A stretch of 29,455 bases of DNA, from positions 1 through 29,455 of the forward strand of contig JBFELO010000053.1 of NCBI GenBank assembly GCA_041552055.1, written 5' to 3'. This document shows positions 8,722 through 16,241 of the stretch, one piece after another; position 1 is the stretch's first letter, and every line of letters begins with the position of its first letter. The notes under the pieces are model-generated. The model was not told the origin of the DNA. It made no database searches and worked only from the letters and a program-made list of their open reading frames with translations. The position numbers and the translations under genes are program-made. The stretch comes from JBFELO01 sp041552055 (lineage in GTDB: Bacteria; Acidobacteriota; Thermoanaerobaculia; Thermoanaerobaculales; Sulfomarinibacteraceae).

Positions 8722-10446
8722 TCACCCGGCGGGTGCCGCGATGTAACCTTGTCGTTCGAGGTACAACAGCACCTCGCGCGTCGCCTCCTCGGGCGTCACC
8801 AGTGCCGTATCGATGACCAACTCGGCATCGGTCGGCTCCTCGTACGGGTCCGAAATCCCGGTGAACTCCTTGACGAGCCCTGCTCTCGCCTTGGCGTACA
8901 TCCCTTTTCGATCGCGAGTCTCGCACACGTCGAGCGGCGTCGCGACGTGGACCAGGATGAACCCGCCCCAAGGTTCGATCGTCTCGCGAACGTGACGACG
9001 CACCGCATCGTACGGAGCGATGGGTGCACAGATGGCGACCCCACCCGCCCGGGTGATCTCCGACGCCACGAAGCCGATCCGGTAGATGTTCAAATCCCGG
9101 TGCTCGCGCGAAAAGCCGAGTTCCGAGGACAGGATTCTGCGCACGAGATCACCGTCCAGCAGCGTGACGCCGCGTCCACCGAGCTCCATCAACTTCACGC
9201 GCACCGCGTTCGCGATGGTCGACTTTCCGGCACCGGAAAGCCCGGTAAAGAACAAGGTGAAACCCTGGGCGTGCCGTGGCGGATGGCGTCGCCGCAACTC
9301 GCGCTCGACCGCCGGAAAGGTGAACCACTCGGGAAGCTCTCTCCCCGATGCCAGCCGTTCGCGGATCTCGACGCCCAAAACGGTCTCCAGGTCGGACGGC
9401 ACCGCGCCGTCGTCGACGGGCACGAATCGACGTTCGCGTTCGGCATATGCCATCTCACGGTACGGAACCATGGCGATCTGCAGCTCGTCGATGTGGCGCT
9501 CGACCAGCGCCAAGGCCTCGTCGGGATCGTAGGTGGGGGCACCGTTGACCTCGAGCACGGATCCGCCACGGCCGTGGTCGACCATGAAGTGCGTGCAGCC
9601 GTGGTTTTTGTGCACGATCGCCTGCAGCACCGCCTCTCGAGCCCCGGCACCTCGGGTGGCGAGCGGTAGCAGCGACAGCCGCGCCATGTCCCTCGGGTAA
9701 TGATCGAGCAGGGCCTGGTAGCAGCGGACCCTCGTGTAGTAATCGGGATCACCCGGTCTGCTGTGGCCGACCACGGGGTGGATCAGGAGGTTGGCCGCAA
9801 GGTCCTGGGCAGAATGCTCGGTCAACGCCTGTTGCGCGCGGTGCACGGTCTGATGGGTCTGGAACGCGAGCACACGGCGCCAGCCGAGGCGTGTGAAACG
9901 ACGCCGCAGTTCGAGCGGTGTCAGACGCAGCTCTCGGTAGTCGTAGTGGACCGGGAGCTGCACTCCTTCAACAGGGCCCGCAATCGCCCAGCGCAAACCG
10001 TGTTGGAGATACGCGGCCACGTCCTCGCGTCCGCGATCTTCGGTGCCGAAGAGCGCGGCGACCTCCGCCTCTCGGTCCGGCTCCCATGCCTCATCGACCG
10101 TCACCGCCGCCACCATGACCCCTTCGGGATCGCGCAGCGCAACGACGTCTCCGGCCGACACGCGTTCGGCCAGATCGTCAGAAACGTCGAGTGTCACCGG
10201 CATCGGCCACAACGTCCCGTTCGCGAGTCGCATCTCGGCGCACACGGAGGCGTGGTCGACGGCACCCATGAAGCCCGTGAGGGGCGAATAACCGCCGTTG
10301 AGGATCAACTCGAGATCGCAGAGCTGAGCCGACGTCAGGCTGTGGGAAGGCCAATCCACCGACTCCTGCTTCAGCTCGGCGACCCTGGCTTCGCCGGGAA
10401 CTCCGTCCACGAGCGTGCCGCCGTGTGGAGAAATGAGATGATTCAC
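8722..10446 (-). CDS. Bifunctional ATP sulfurylase/APS kinase with atypical sulfurylase motifs
   Basis: A 574-residue fusion. GTG 10446 has AGGGGGG upstream and begins VNHLISPHGG, the usual N terminus of ATP sulfurylase; a GTG at 10476 is less likely. Residues 1-390 are sulfurylase-like (GGYSPLTGFM, GTLWPMPVTL, LLIHPVVG, GDPDYYTRVRCYQALL). The active-site motifs deviate: QTRNPxHRAH is QTHQTVHRAQ (196-205), and GRDHAG is replaced by VDHGRGG (289-295). Residues 395-574 are an intact APS kinase: P-loop GLSGAGKST (402-410), DGD (431-433), FSREHRDLNI and DRKGMYAKARAG. The kinase phosphorylates APS to PAPS, the donor for sulfotransferases such as that at 15374. Whether the sulfurylase half still makes APS is uncertain. 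The next gene starts 64 bp downstream on the same strand. Confidence 0.9.
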   Translation of the reverse strand: MNHLISPHGGTLVDGVPGEARVAELKQESVDWPSHSLTSAQLCDLELILNGGYSPLTGFMGAVDHASVCAEMRLANGTLWPMPVTLDVSDDLAERVSAGDVVALRDPEGVMVAAVTVDEAWEPDREAEVAALFGTEDRGREDVAAYLQHGLRWAIAGPVEGVQLPVHYDYRELRLTPLELRRRFTRLGWRRVLAFQTHQTVHRAQQALTEHSAQDLAANLLIHPVVGHSRPGDPDYYTRVRCYQALLDHYPRDMARLSLLPLATRGAGAREAVLQAIVHKNHGCTHFMVDHGRGGSVLEVNGAPTYDPDEALALVERHIDELQIAMVPYREMAYAERERRFVPVDDGAVPSDLETVLGVEIRERLASGRELPEWFTFPAVERELRRRHPPRHAQGFTLFFTGLSGAGKSTIANAVRVKLMELGGRGVTLLDGDLVRRILSSELGFSREHRDLNIYRIGFVASEITRAGGVAICAPIAPYDAVRRHVRETIEPWGGFILVHVATPLDVCETRDRKGMYAKARAGLVKEFTGISDPYEEPTDAELVIDTALVTPEEATREVLLYLERQGYIAAPAG

Positions 10447-10775
10447 CGATTCCCCCCTGCGACCCGTACAGCTCACCGACTGTCGGATACGGGCCCCGAA
10501 TGCGCAGGATTGTAGTCCATTCCGACGCGATGGCGTGGTTGCGGACTGGACGATGCGGTCGGAAATTCAGTAGTTGATACTCTGTCACATCAATCGAATG
10601 TTCGAAAACACGCGATTCTTTCGAATTTTCTTCGACTCACGACTCGTCTTGCCGATTCAACCGAATTCCGTTCGGGATCTTGCACACCCGCGCTCTCTCC
10701 ACTATGAATCCACCTCTTGGAGAGCATCGCAGGGCCGCGCGTGCCTTGGAAGACACCAATCACGGGGAGGAAACC
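10447..10775. promoter_or_regulatory. 329-bp divergent intergenic region with paired TTCGAA palindromes
   Basis: The longest gene-free stretch of the window, lying between the divergent ATP sulfurylase/APS kinase and PLP-enzyme genes, with a locally AT-rich core at about 10570-10670. CGAA-TG-TTCG (10595-10604) overlaps the first of two TTCGAA palindromes (10601-10606 and 10620-10625), whose centres are 19 bp apart, close to two helical turns. That spacing suits a dimeric regulator, but no known consensus is recognised. No SAM riboswitch or T-box structure is apparent, and no credible ORF is present. Confidence 0.4.
10680..10708 (+). promoter_or_regulatory. Probable sigma-70 promoter of the PLP enzyme operon
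   Basis: TTGCAC (10680-10685) and TATGAA (10703-10708) are separated by exactly 17 bp, each matching 4 of 6 consensus positions. Transcription would start near 10715, giving a leader of about 60 nt that carries the strong GGGGAGG ribosome site of the gene at 10776. Confidence 0.5.
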
Positions 10776-12149
10776 ATGTCCACGGTGACAGCGTCCGGCG
10801 TCGAACGATACGTCCAACAGGCGAGAGAAATGCTCGCCGCGCGCAAGCGGTACCGTGACCAGGTGCGGAAGCTGAGGTTCGACACGATTGCGGTGCACGG
10901 CATGTACAGCGTGGAAGAGGCGTTCCGCGGAGGCCAGGGGGGAATCATCGAACCGATCTTCTCCTCCACGTCGCAGGCGTATCGCGACAGCGACGAGATG
11001 GAGGCCGCGCTGTCGTACCAGATTCCCACGTGGTGCTACTCGCGCATCCACAACCCGACGGTGTTCTACCTCGAGGAGACCCTCGCCCTGCTCGAGTCGT
11101 ACGGCTGCGACTGCGATGCCACCGGCCTCTGTACGTCCTCGGGGATGGCCGCCATCAAGCAGGCCGTCGAACCACTGCTCGCCGGCACGCCGGGAGCTGC
11201 CGAACGGATCAACTTCGTATCCGCTGCACAGGTGTACGGCGGAACCTTTCAGCTCTTCAATCTACGCATGGCGGAACGAGGCGCCGAAGTACGCTGGGTG
11301 ACCGAACCTTGGCATCTCGAGGCGTGGCAGATGCTGATCGACGATGACACCCGATTCCTCTATGTCGAGATGCCGTCCAACCCGCAGCAGGCGTGCTTCG
11401 ACATCGCGACGGTCGCCGACCTTGCCCACAGCCACGGGGTGCCGTTGATCGTCGATGCCACGATCGCGACGCCGGCTCTGATGCGTCCGTTGCAGCACGG
11501 CGCGGATGTGGTGGTTCACTCGCTGTCGAAGACGGCCGGCGCTGGCGGCTGCAACATCGCCGGCGGAATCATCGCGCGTCACGATCTGGTGTCCAAGCAC
11601 CTCGAAAACGACGCGAAGGCCGACTATGCGCTTTGGCTCAAGCTGTGGCCGTTCCGTGACTCCGGTCCATGCATGATGCCGGCCACGGCCCACTACCTGC
11701 TCGACGAGATACGGACGCTGAGGCTCAAGGTAGCCCACATGTCCCGCAACACCGCCGCGGTCGCGGAGTTCCTCGAGCAACACCCACGCGTGGAGAAAGT
11801 CGACTACCTCGGATTGGCGAGCCACACGCTGCACGCGATAGCGAGCCGGTACATGCAAGTCGTCGACGATGGCACGCCCGCATTCGGCCACCTGATGTCG
11901 TTCAACATTCGCGGAAACGCAGACGACACGAGGAGGTTTTTCGACGGCCTGCAGCGGACCTTCCGCGCCACCGATCTCGGGCGCATCAAGACCGTGGCGA
12001 CGATTCCCGCGATCTCGACTCACCTGCAACAGGGTGAAGAGGGCCGCAAGCTGGCGGGCATCCTGCCGACCATGGTCCGGCTGTGCGTCGGTGCGGAGCA
12101 CCCAGACGACACCATTGCGGACCTCGACCAGGCGCTGGCGAGAATCTAG
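10776..12149 (+). CDS. Cys/Met-metabolism PLP enzyme (MetB/MetC/MetY family)
   Basis: A 457-residue fold-type-I PLP enzyme of the trans-sulfuration family. The ATG at 10776 follows GGGGAGGAAACC. Family motifs in order: CYSRIHNPTVFYLEETLALLE, one neighbour's PLP-phosphate site; TSSGMAAIKQ; VYGGTFQLF; VEMPSNPQQ; VDATIATPALMRPLQHGAD; and VVHSLSKTAGAGG with Schiff-base lysine K252. The end TMVRLCVGAEHPDDTIADLDQAL is also typical. DATIATP and SLSKTAGAGG differ from the common DNTFATP and SATKYLGGH, so it stands apart from standard MetB or MetY. The reaction could be gamma-replacement on an O-acylhomoserine or gamma-elimination from methionine or cystathionine; sequence alone does not decide. Homoserine dehydrogenase follows after 23 bp. 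Confidence 0.9.
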   Translation: MSTVTASGVERYVQQAREMLAARKRYRDQVRKLRFDTIAVHGMYSVEEAFRGGQGGIIEPIFSSTSQAYRDSDEMEAALSYQIPTWCYSRIHNPTVFYLEETLALLESYGCDCDATGLCTSSGMAAIKQAVEPLLAGTPGAAERINFVSAAQVYGGTFQLFNLRMAERGAEVRWVTEPWHLEAWQMLIDDDTRFLYVEMPSNPQQACFDIATVADLAHSHGVPLIVDATIATPALMRPLQHGADVVVHSLSKTAGAGGCNIAGGIIARHDLVSKHLENDAKADYALWLKLWPFRDSGPCMMPATAHYLLDEIRTLRLKVAHMSRNTAAVAEFLEQHPRVEKVDYLGLASHTLHAIASRYMQVVDDGTPAFGHLMSFNIRGNADDTRRFFDGLQRTFRATDLGRIKTVATIPAISTHLQQGEEGRKLAGILPTMVRLCVGAEHPDDTIADLDQALARI

Positions 12150-12172
12150 AACCGACAGACGGGAGGTCCACG

Positions 12173-13192
12173 ATGCGGCTGCTCATGATCGGATTCGGTA
12201 CGGTCGGACAGGGGCTCTCCGAACTCCTGATCGAAAAACAAACCGACTTGAGGTCCGAGTACGGTTTCGACTGGACCGTAACGGGCATCGCCGATCTTCT
12301 CAAAGGCAGCGCCTACGATCCGGGAGGGCTCGATCTCGCAGAGGCGGTGACGAGAGCCCAGCGCGGCGAATCCCTGTCGGACTGGGGAGACTCAGGGACC
12401 GACTGGGACGCCCACACGATGATCGCCAACGCCGAAGCGGATGCCGTGGTCGAGGTGACGTACACCGACATCGAAACCGGCCAACCAGCAACAGATCACA
12501 TCCGCGCCGCGCTCGATCGTGGCCTCCACGTGACGACAACCAACAAGGGTCCGGTCACGCTGTACGCCCGCGAACTCTCCGACCTGGCCCGACAACGTCA
12601 GTGCCGCTTCCTGTTCGAGGGCACCGTGATGGCGGGCACCCCCCTGCTCAACCTGATCCGGGAAACCCTGACCGGTTCCACGATCTCCGAGATGCGCGGC
12701 ATCCTCAACGGAACAACCAATTTCATCCTGACCCAGATGGAGGGCGGGATGGACTACGCGACCGCCCTGGCGAAGGCACAGGAACTCGGCTACGCGGAGG
12801 CGGTTCCGGATGCCGACGTGCTCGGGTATGACGCGCTCGCCAAGGTCACGATCCTGGCGAACGTGGTGTTCGACGGCGACCTGCAGCCGGCCGACAGCCC
12901 CTGTCAGGGGATCACCGAGATCACGCCCGACGACATCGAGAGGGCGACACGAGACGGCAAGAGACACAAGCTCATCGGGCACGTCGAGCGGGACGGCGAC
13001 GCTGTGCGCGCCTCGGTCTCGCCACAGTTGGTGGACCTGAGCCATCCGCTCGCGGGAGTCGGTGGTGCCACGAACGCCATGACCATAAGGACCGACGCCA
13101 TCGGCGACGTCACCATCGTCGGCCCTGGCGCCGGCCGACGCGAGACCGGATTCTCGCTGCTCAACGACTTGTTGACGATCTGGAGGCAGTGA
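12173..13192 (+). CDS. hom: Homoserine dehydrogenase without ACT domain
   Basis: NAD(P)-dependent interconversion of homoserine and aspartate 4-semialdehyde. The 339-residue protein starts at ATG 12173 behind GGGAGG. The Rossmann motif is IGFGTVGQGL (about 6-15). TTNKGPVTLYARELSDLA lies in the cofactor domain. The catalytic-domain signature runs GILNGTTNFILTQMEGG, then AEAVPDADVLGYDALAKV with the conserved Asp and Lys. It ends directly after the catalytic and nucleotide-binding domains, so the threonine-sensing ACT domain of many biosynthetic enzymes is absent. The gene lies between a PLP enzyme and an aldehyde dehydrogenase, and its stop overlaps the next start (TGATG). This context fits either threonine/methionine synthesis or a catabolic role in the oxidative direction. 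Confidence 0.94.
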   Translation: MRLLMIGFGTVGQGLSELLIEKQTDLRSEYGFDWTVTGIADLLKGSAYDPGGLDLAEAVTRAQRGESLSDWGDSGTDWDAHTMIANAEADAVVEVTYTDIETGQPATDHIRAALDRGLHVTTTNKGPVTLYARELSDLARQRQCRFLFEGTVMAGTPLLNLIRETLTGSTISEMRGILNGTTNFILTQMEGGMDYATALAKAQELGYAEAVPDADVLGYDALAKVTILANVVFDGDLQPADSPCQGITEITPDDIERATRDGKRHKLIGHVERDGDAVRASVSPQLVDLSHPLAGVGGATNAMTIRTDAIGDVTIVGPGAGRRETGFSLLNDLLTIWRQ

Positions 13193-14613
13193 TGAAGATG
13201 CTCCTGGCCGGCAGTTGGGAGGACCGCAGCAACACCATCGACGTGTGCGATCCGTACGACAACTCGATCATCGACACGGTCCCGTCGGCCACGGTCGACG
13301 ACGTCGAGATCGCCCTGTCTGCTGCGGCTGCGGCGGCCGACACGGCCCGGAAACTCACGACGTACGAACGCGCACAGATCCTGTTCAGGGCGGCGGCGAT
13401 AGTCGACGCCAATCTCGAAGACTTCGCGCGCACCATCGCGCGCGAGGGTTCGAAAACGATCCGCGAGGCCCGCAAGGAGGCGTCACGCTGCGTCAACACG
13501 CTCGCCGTGTCCGGCGAGGAGGCCAAGCGCTTGACCGGCGAGACGATTGCGTTCGACTCGTTCCCGGGCGGCGAACAGCGACGGGGGCATTACGAGCGCG
13601 TGCCGATCGGAGTCGTGCTTGCCATAACCCCTTTCAACGACCCGCTCAACCTGGTTGCCCACAAGCTCGGTCCTGCGATCGCCGGCGGCAACGCAGTAAT
13701 CCTCAAGCCGGCGACTGTGACGCCGTTGTCGGCGCTCAAGCTCACCGAAGCGCTTCTCGAAGCCGGGTTGCCGGGAGACGTGCTCCAGACAGTCACCGGC
13801 CACGGTTCCGTCCTCGGAGATGTTCTGGTCGCCGATCCGCGGGTACGGATGGTCTCGTTCACGGGCGGCGTCGAGGCGGGCGAACGAATCATGGGAAAGG
13901 TTGGGCTGAAGAAGGTCGGGATGGAGCTCGGGTCCAACTCACCCGTGATCGTGTGGCACGATGCGGACCTCGACTGGGCGGTCGAGACGTGCGTCTCGGG
14001 TGCGTTTTGGGCCGCCGGGCAGAACTGCATCGGGGTGCAGCGGATCTACATCCACCGCGACGTCTTCGAGGTCTTTCGGGATCGGTTCGTGGAGCACACC
14101 ACCGCATACAGGATTGGCGACAAACTCGACGAGACCACTGACATGGGGCCGATGATCACCGAGTCCGAGGCTGAGCGTGTGGAGCGGTGGATTCAGGACG
14201 CGCGAGCCAAGGGGGCAGAGGTGCTCTCCGGAGGCGGGCGTGACGGCGCCCTCGTCCAGCCTACCGTGCTGGAGAACGTGCCGGAAGACGCGACCCTCCA
14301 CTCAGAGGAGGTGTTCGGCCCGACCGTCAACCTGTACCAGGTCGACGACCTCGACGAGGCACTCGAGAAGGCCAACAGCATCGACTTCGGATTGCACGCA
14401 GCGGGCTTCAGCCAGGATCTCGAGACCGCCTACCGAATGGCGGAAGGCCTCGACGCGGGAGGCGTCATGATCAACGACTCCACCGATTACCGACTCGACT
14501 CGATGCCGTTCGGCGGCATCAAGAACTCCGGTCTGGGTCGGGAAGGCATCCGGTTCTCGTTGCAGGAGATGACCGAACCCAAGGTCGTGTGCTGGTACCT
14601 GCCGGGGATCTGA
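13192..14613 (+). CDS. NAD(P)-dependent aldehyde dehydrogenase
   Basis: A 473-residue aldehyde dehydrogenase that oxidises an aldehyde to an acid. The ATG at 13192 overlaps the hom stop codon and has TGGAGG five bases upstream. The cofactor region includes ITPFNDPLNLVAHKLGPA and ILKPA, then SFTGG. The general base is E245 in MELGSNSPVIV and the nucleophile C279 in GQNCIGVQR. EEVFGPTVNLYQ and DSMPFGGIKNSGLGREGI complete the family signature. Length and residues are those of an active, non-acylating enzyme. Cotranscription with homoserine dehydrogenase makes aspartate semialdehyde one candidate substrate, but this is inference; succinic-semialdehyde or lactaldehyde-type substrates are equally compatible with the motifs. 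Confidence 0.93.
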   Translation: MKMLLAGSWEDRSNTIDVCDPYDNSIIDTVPSATVDDVEIALSAAAAAADTARKLTTYERAQILFRAAAIVDANLEDFARTIAREGSKTIREARKEASRCVNTLAVSGEEAKRLTGETIAFDSFPGGEQRRGHYERVPIGVVLAITPFNDPLNLVAHKLGPAIAGGNAVILKPATVTPLSALKLTEALLEAGLPGDVLQTVTGHGSVLGDVLVADPRVRMVSFTGGVEAGERIMGKVGLKKVGMELGSNSPVIVWHDADLDWAVETCVSGAFWAAGQNCIGVQRIYIHRDVFEVFRDRFVEHTTAYRIGDKLDETTDMGPMITESEAERVERWIQDARAKGAEVLSGGGRDGALVQPTVLENVPEDATLHSEEVFGPTVNLYQVDDLDEALEKANSIDFGLHAAGFSQDLETAYRMAEGLDAGGVMINDSTDYRLDSMPFGGIKNSGLGREGIRFSLQEMTEPKVVCWYLPGI

Positions 14614-14671
14614 CTTGCAGCAAACCCCTCGATTGGGTCTGTCTCCGTATCCGGGTGCCTCGACCACATAG

Positions 14672-14745
14672 ATTCGGCACGTCGCCTGCAAACGGGACGT
14701 ACATCGGTCAATATCAATCTGCGCCGAATAACGTACAATCCCCCC
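14672..14745 (+). promoter_or_regulatory. Possible operator and leaderless promoter of the Lrp-type gene
   Basis: ATTCGGC (14672-14678) and GCCGAAT (14723-14729) form a 7-bp inverted repeat. ACGTACA occurs twice in direct orientation (14697-14703 and 14731-14737). TACAAT at 14734-14739 is a 5/6 -10 box placed so that transcription would begin at or within a few bases of the ATG at 14746, and no Shine-Dalgarno site is present, suggesting a leaderless transcript. Multiple spaced sites are usual for Lrp/AsnC autoregulation, but no published consensus was matched. Confidence 0.35.
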
Positions 14746-15228
14746 ATGCGACCCCACGATGCTCTCGACCGGTTCGACGTCGCGATCCTCGCCGCGCTGC
14801 GCAGCAACGCACGGATCTCCAACAAGCGTCTCGCGGAAACCGTCGGCCTCGCCCCCTCGACCTGCCTCGAACGGGTGCGGCGACTGGTCGAACTCGACGT
14901 CCTCGAGGGATTCCACGCCGACGTCGACATGTCCGCGCTCGGCTTGGGTATGCAGGCGATGATCGCAGTCCGGATGAGCGAGCACTCGCGCGAGCTGGTG
15001 GACTCTTTCAGAAGCTACGTTCTCACGCTGCCGGAGGTGCTCCGGCTGTACCATGTGGCCGGGGCTGACGATTTTCTGGTTCACGTCGCGGTGCGCGACG
15101 CACAGCACCTCCGCGACCTCGCGCTGGACGCCTTCACGACCCGCCGCGAGGTCGACCGGATCGAAACCAGACTGATCTTCGATCACATGGCGACCTGGCG
15201 GCTCCCCGGAGAGGTCGAGCTGGACTGA
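14746..15228 (+). CDS. Lrp/AsnC-family transcriptional regulator
   Basis: A 160-residue regulator. Residues 7-60 form the AsnC-type helix-turn-helix: LDRFDVAILAALRSNARIS, NKRLAETVGLAPSTCLERVRRL and the wing LDVLEGFHADVD. Residues of about 68-150 are the ligand-binding and oligomerisation RAM domain (MIAVRMSEHSRELVDSF, then VLRLYHVAGADDFLVHVAV). The family senses amino acids. It follows the PLP enzyme/Hom/aldehyde dehydrogenase operon in the same direction but after a 132-bp gap with its own -10-like box, so it is probably a separately controlled local regulator of that operon and of itself. The start is the only ATG that keeps the whole N-terminal helix, and no ribosome site is seen. Confidence 0.94.
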   Translation: MRPHDALDRFDVAILAALRSNARISNKRLAETVGLAPSTCLERVRRLVELDVLEGFHADVDMSALGLGMQAMIAVRMSEHSRELVDSFRSYVLTLPEVLRLYHVAGADDFLVHVAVRDAQHLRDLALDAFTTRREVDRIETRLIFDHMATWRLPGEVELD

Positions 15229-15262
15229 GCCCCTCGTGTGCACGGCGTACGACTCGAGAGTC

Positions 15263-15335
15263 CCGTCACCGTATCCGAATCCGTATCCGAATCTCTTCAC
15301 GGTTCGAAGCGCGACCCGGGCACGGGCACGGGATT
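15263..15335. repeat. Hexamer array in a convergent gap (site 2)
   Basis: Forward units CCGTCA, CCGTAT, CCGAAT, CCGTAT, CCGAAT run in register at 15263-15292. After 25 bp, units of the opposite polarity follow at 15318-15335: GGGCAC, GGGCAC, GGGATT. The array lies between the convergent Lrp-type and sulfotransferase genes and fills much of the 145-bp gap. Arms of opposite polarity could pair imperfectly through CCGT and ACGG cores. Confidence 0.8.
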
Positions 15336-15373
15336 GGAGGAAGTCCCAGTCGCCGGGACAGGAATGACGCCGC

Positions 15374-16060
15374 TCAGCGAGCCGCGGTGTCGGGATTGTA
15401 CCGGTTGCGGTAGAGTTTCGGATCGACCGCTTCGACCATTCTGCGCTCGTCAAGCGCTCCACCCAGAAACTCGTTGATCCGTGAGGCCTGCTCCTCGGGG
15501 TCTGCGAGAACGTCGGTGTAGCTCAGGTACAGCGTCTCGAAGTAGTCCCTGAACCGGAGTTGGAATTCCACCTTGTCGAGGTGGTTCTCGTACATCGCCA
15601 ACATGTTGTGATCGTCGGTATCGTTCGACTCACCTCGCCGAGCCAGCATCTTTGCCTGCGACGCCAGCACCTCGTGCAGATTTCGCCGCATGAACACGAC
15701 CTTGTAGAGGTTGTCCGGAGGGAGGTACTGAAGCAACGAAGAGACTACCTTGATGACGTGCCCACGCGCGTTCCGCAACCAGCTCTTGTCGACCATCTCC
15801 GAGAGGTCCTTGACCCGCTCATCCTCGAAGTAGCCCTTGGGGTTGTCTTCGTCCGCCTCCCTCACATCGTCATTGACGAGCGTCATACCCCCGGCCTGCA
15901 GCATCTTCATGGCCATGGAGGTCCCTGATCTCGGAAGGCCGGACACGATGACCACGGGTCGTCCGTATCTCAAACGTCGGATCAGATTCCTCACCACCGC
16001 CAACTCCTCTGGCTGTCCGTTCTCAGATGGAAATCTCCGAGCCTTCGTACCCGTTGCCAT
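15374..16060 (-). CDS. PAPS-dependent-type sulfotransferase family protein
   Basis: A 228-residue cytoplasmic protein that would transfer sulfate from PAPS. The 5'-phosphosulfate-binding loop is IVSGLPRSGTSMAMKML (about 38-54), and KVVFMRRNLHEVLASQAKML supplies the 3'-phosphate-binding Arg and Ser region. READEDNPKGYFEDE lies between them. There is no signal peptide or membrane segment. The ATG at 16060 is chosen because the frame upstream is arginine-rich low-complexity sequence; no clear ribosome site is visible. It is transcribed away from the phosphodiesterase gene at 16242. The acceptor is unknown. The APS kinase encoded at 8722 could supply PAPS. The fold is confident; a kinase-like P-loop role cannot be fully excluded. 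Confidence 0.8.
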   Translation of the reverse strand: MATGTKARRFPSENGQPEELAVVRNLIRRLRYGRPVVIVSGLPRSGTSMAMKMLQAGGMTLVNDDVREADEDNPKGYFEDERVKDLSEMVDKSWLRNARGHVIKVVSSLLQYLPPDNLYKVVFMRRNLHEVLASQAKMLARRGESNDTDDHNMLAMYENHLDKVEFQLRFRDYFETLYLSYTDVLADPEEQASRINEFLGGALDERRMVEAVDPKLYRNRYNPDTAAR

Positions 16061-16241
16061 CTGATGTGCGGAGAAACCGGCCACCGAGCGGTTGCCCCGC
16101 CCGGCAGCGGCCCATATACTACACCGCCGCCGGCCCGACGTCGCGCAACAACGCCGCAGTTCACCGCGACTCACCCGTGGCGGGGATCAGCCGGTCGGGA
16201 CCGGGCGACGCTGCTGGAGAACCGGACTGGAGAATCTTCGA

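Noticed and set aside
10447..10775. A SAM riboswitch or T-box before the sulfur amino-acid gene.
   Set aside because: The likely leader is only about 60 nt and I see no conserved riboswitch core, specifier stem or terminator/antiterminator pair.
15263..15335. Hexamer arrays as CRISPR repeats or coding repeats.
   Set aside because: The units are 6 bp, degenerate and without spacers, with no cas genes nearby, and frames through them have no protein support.
14302..15462. Minus-strand open frame (386 codons) across the aldehyde dehydrogenase and Lrp-type genes.
   Set aside because: It overlaps two well-supported plus-strand genes and runs through the hexamer array; no protein-like features.
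16092..16241. N-terminal extension of the phosphodiesterase by 50 codons.
   Set aside because: Arg/Pro-rich, no ribosome site at its start, and it would bury the signal-like segment that begins soon after the TTG at 16242.
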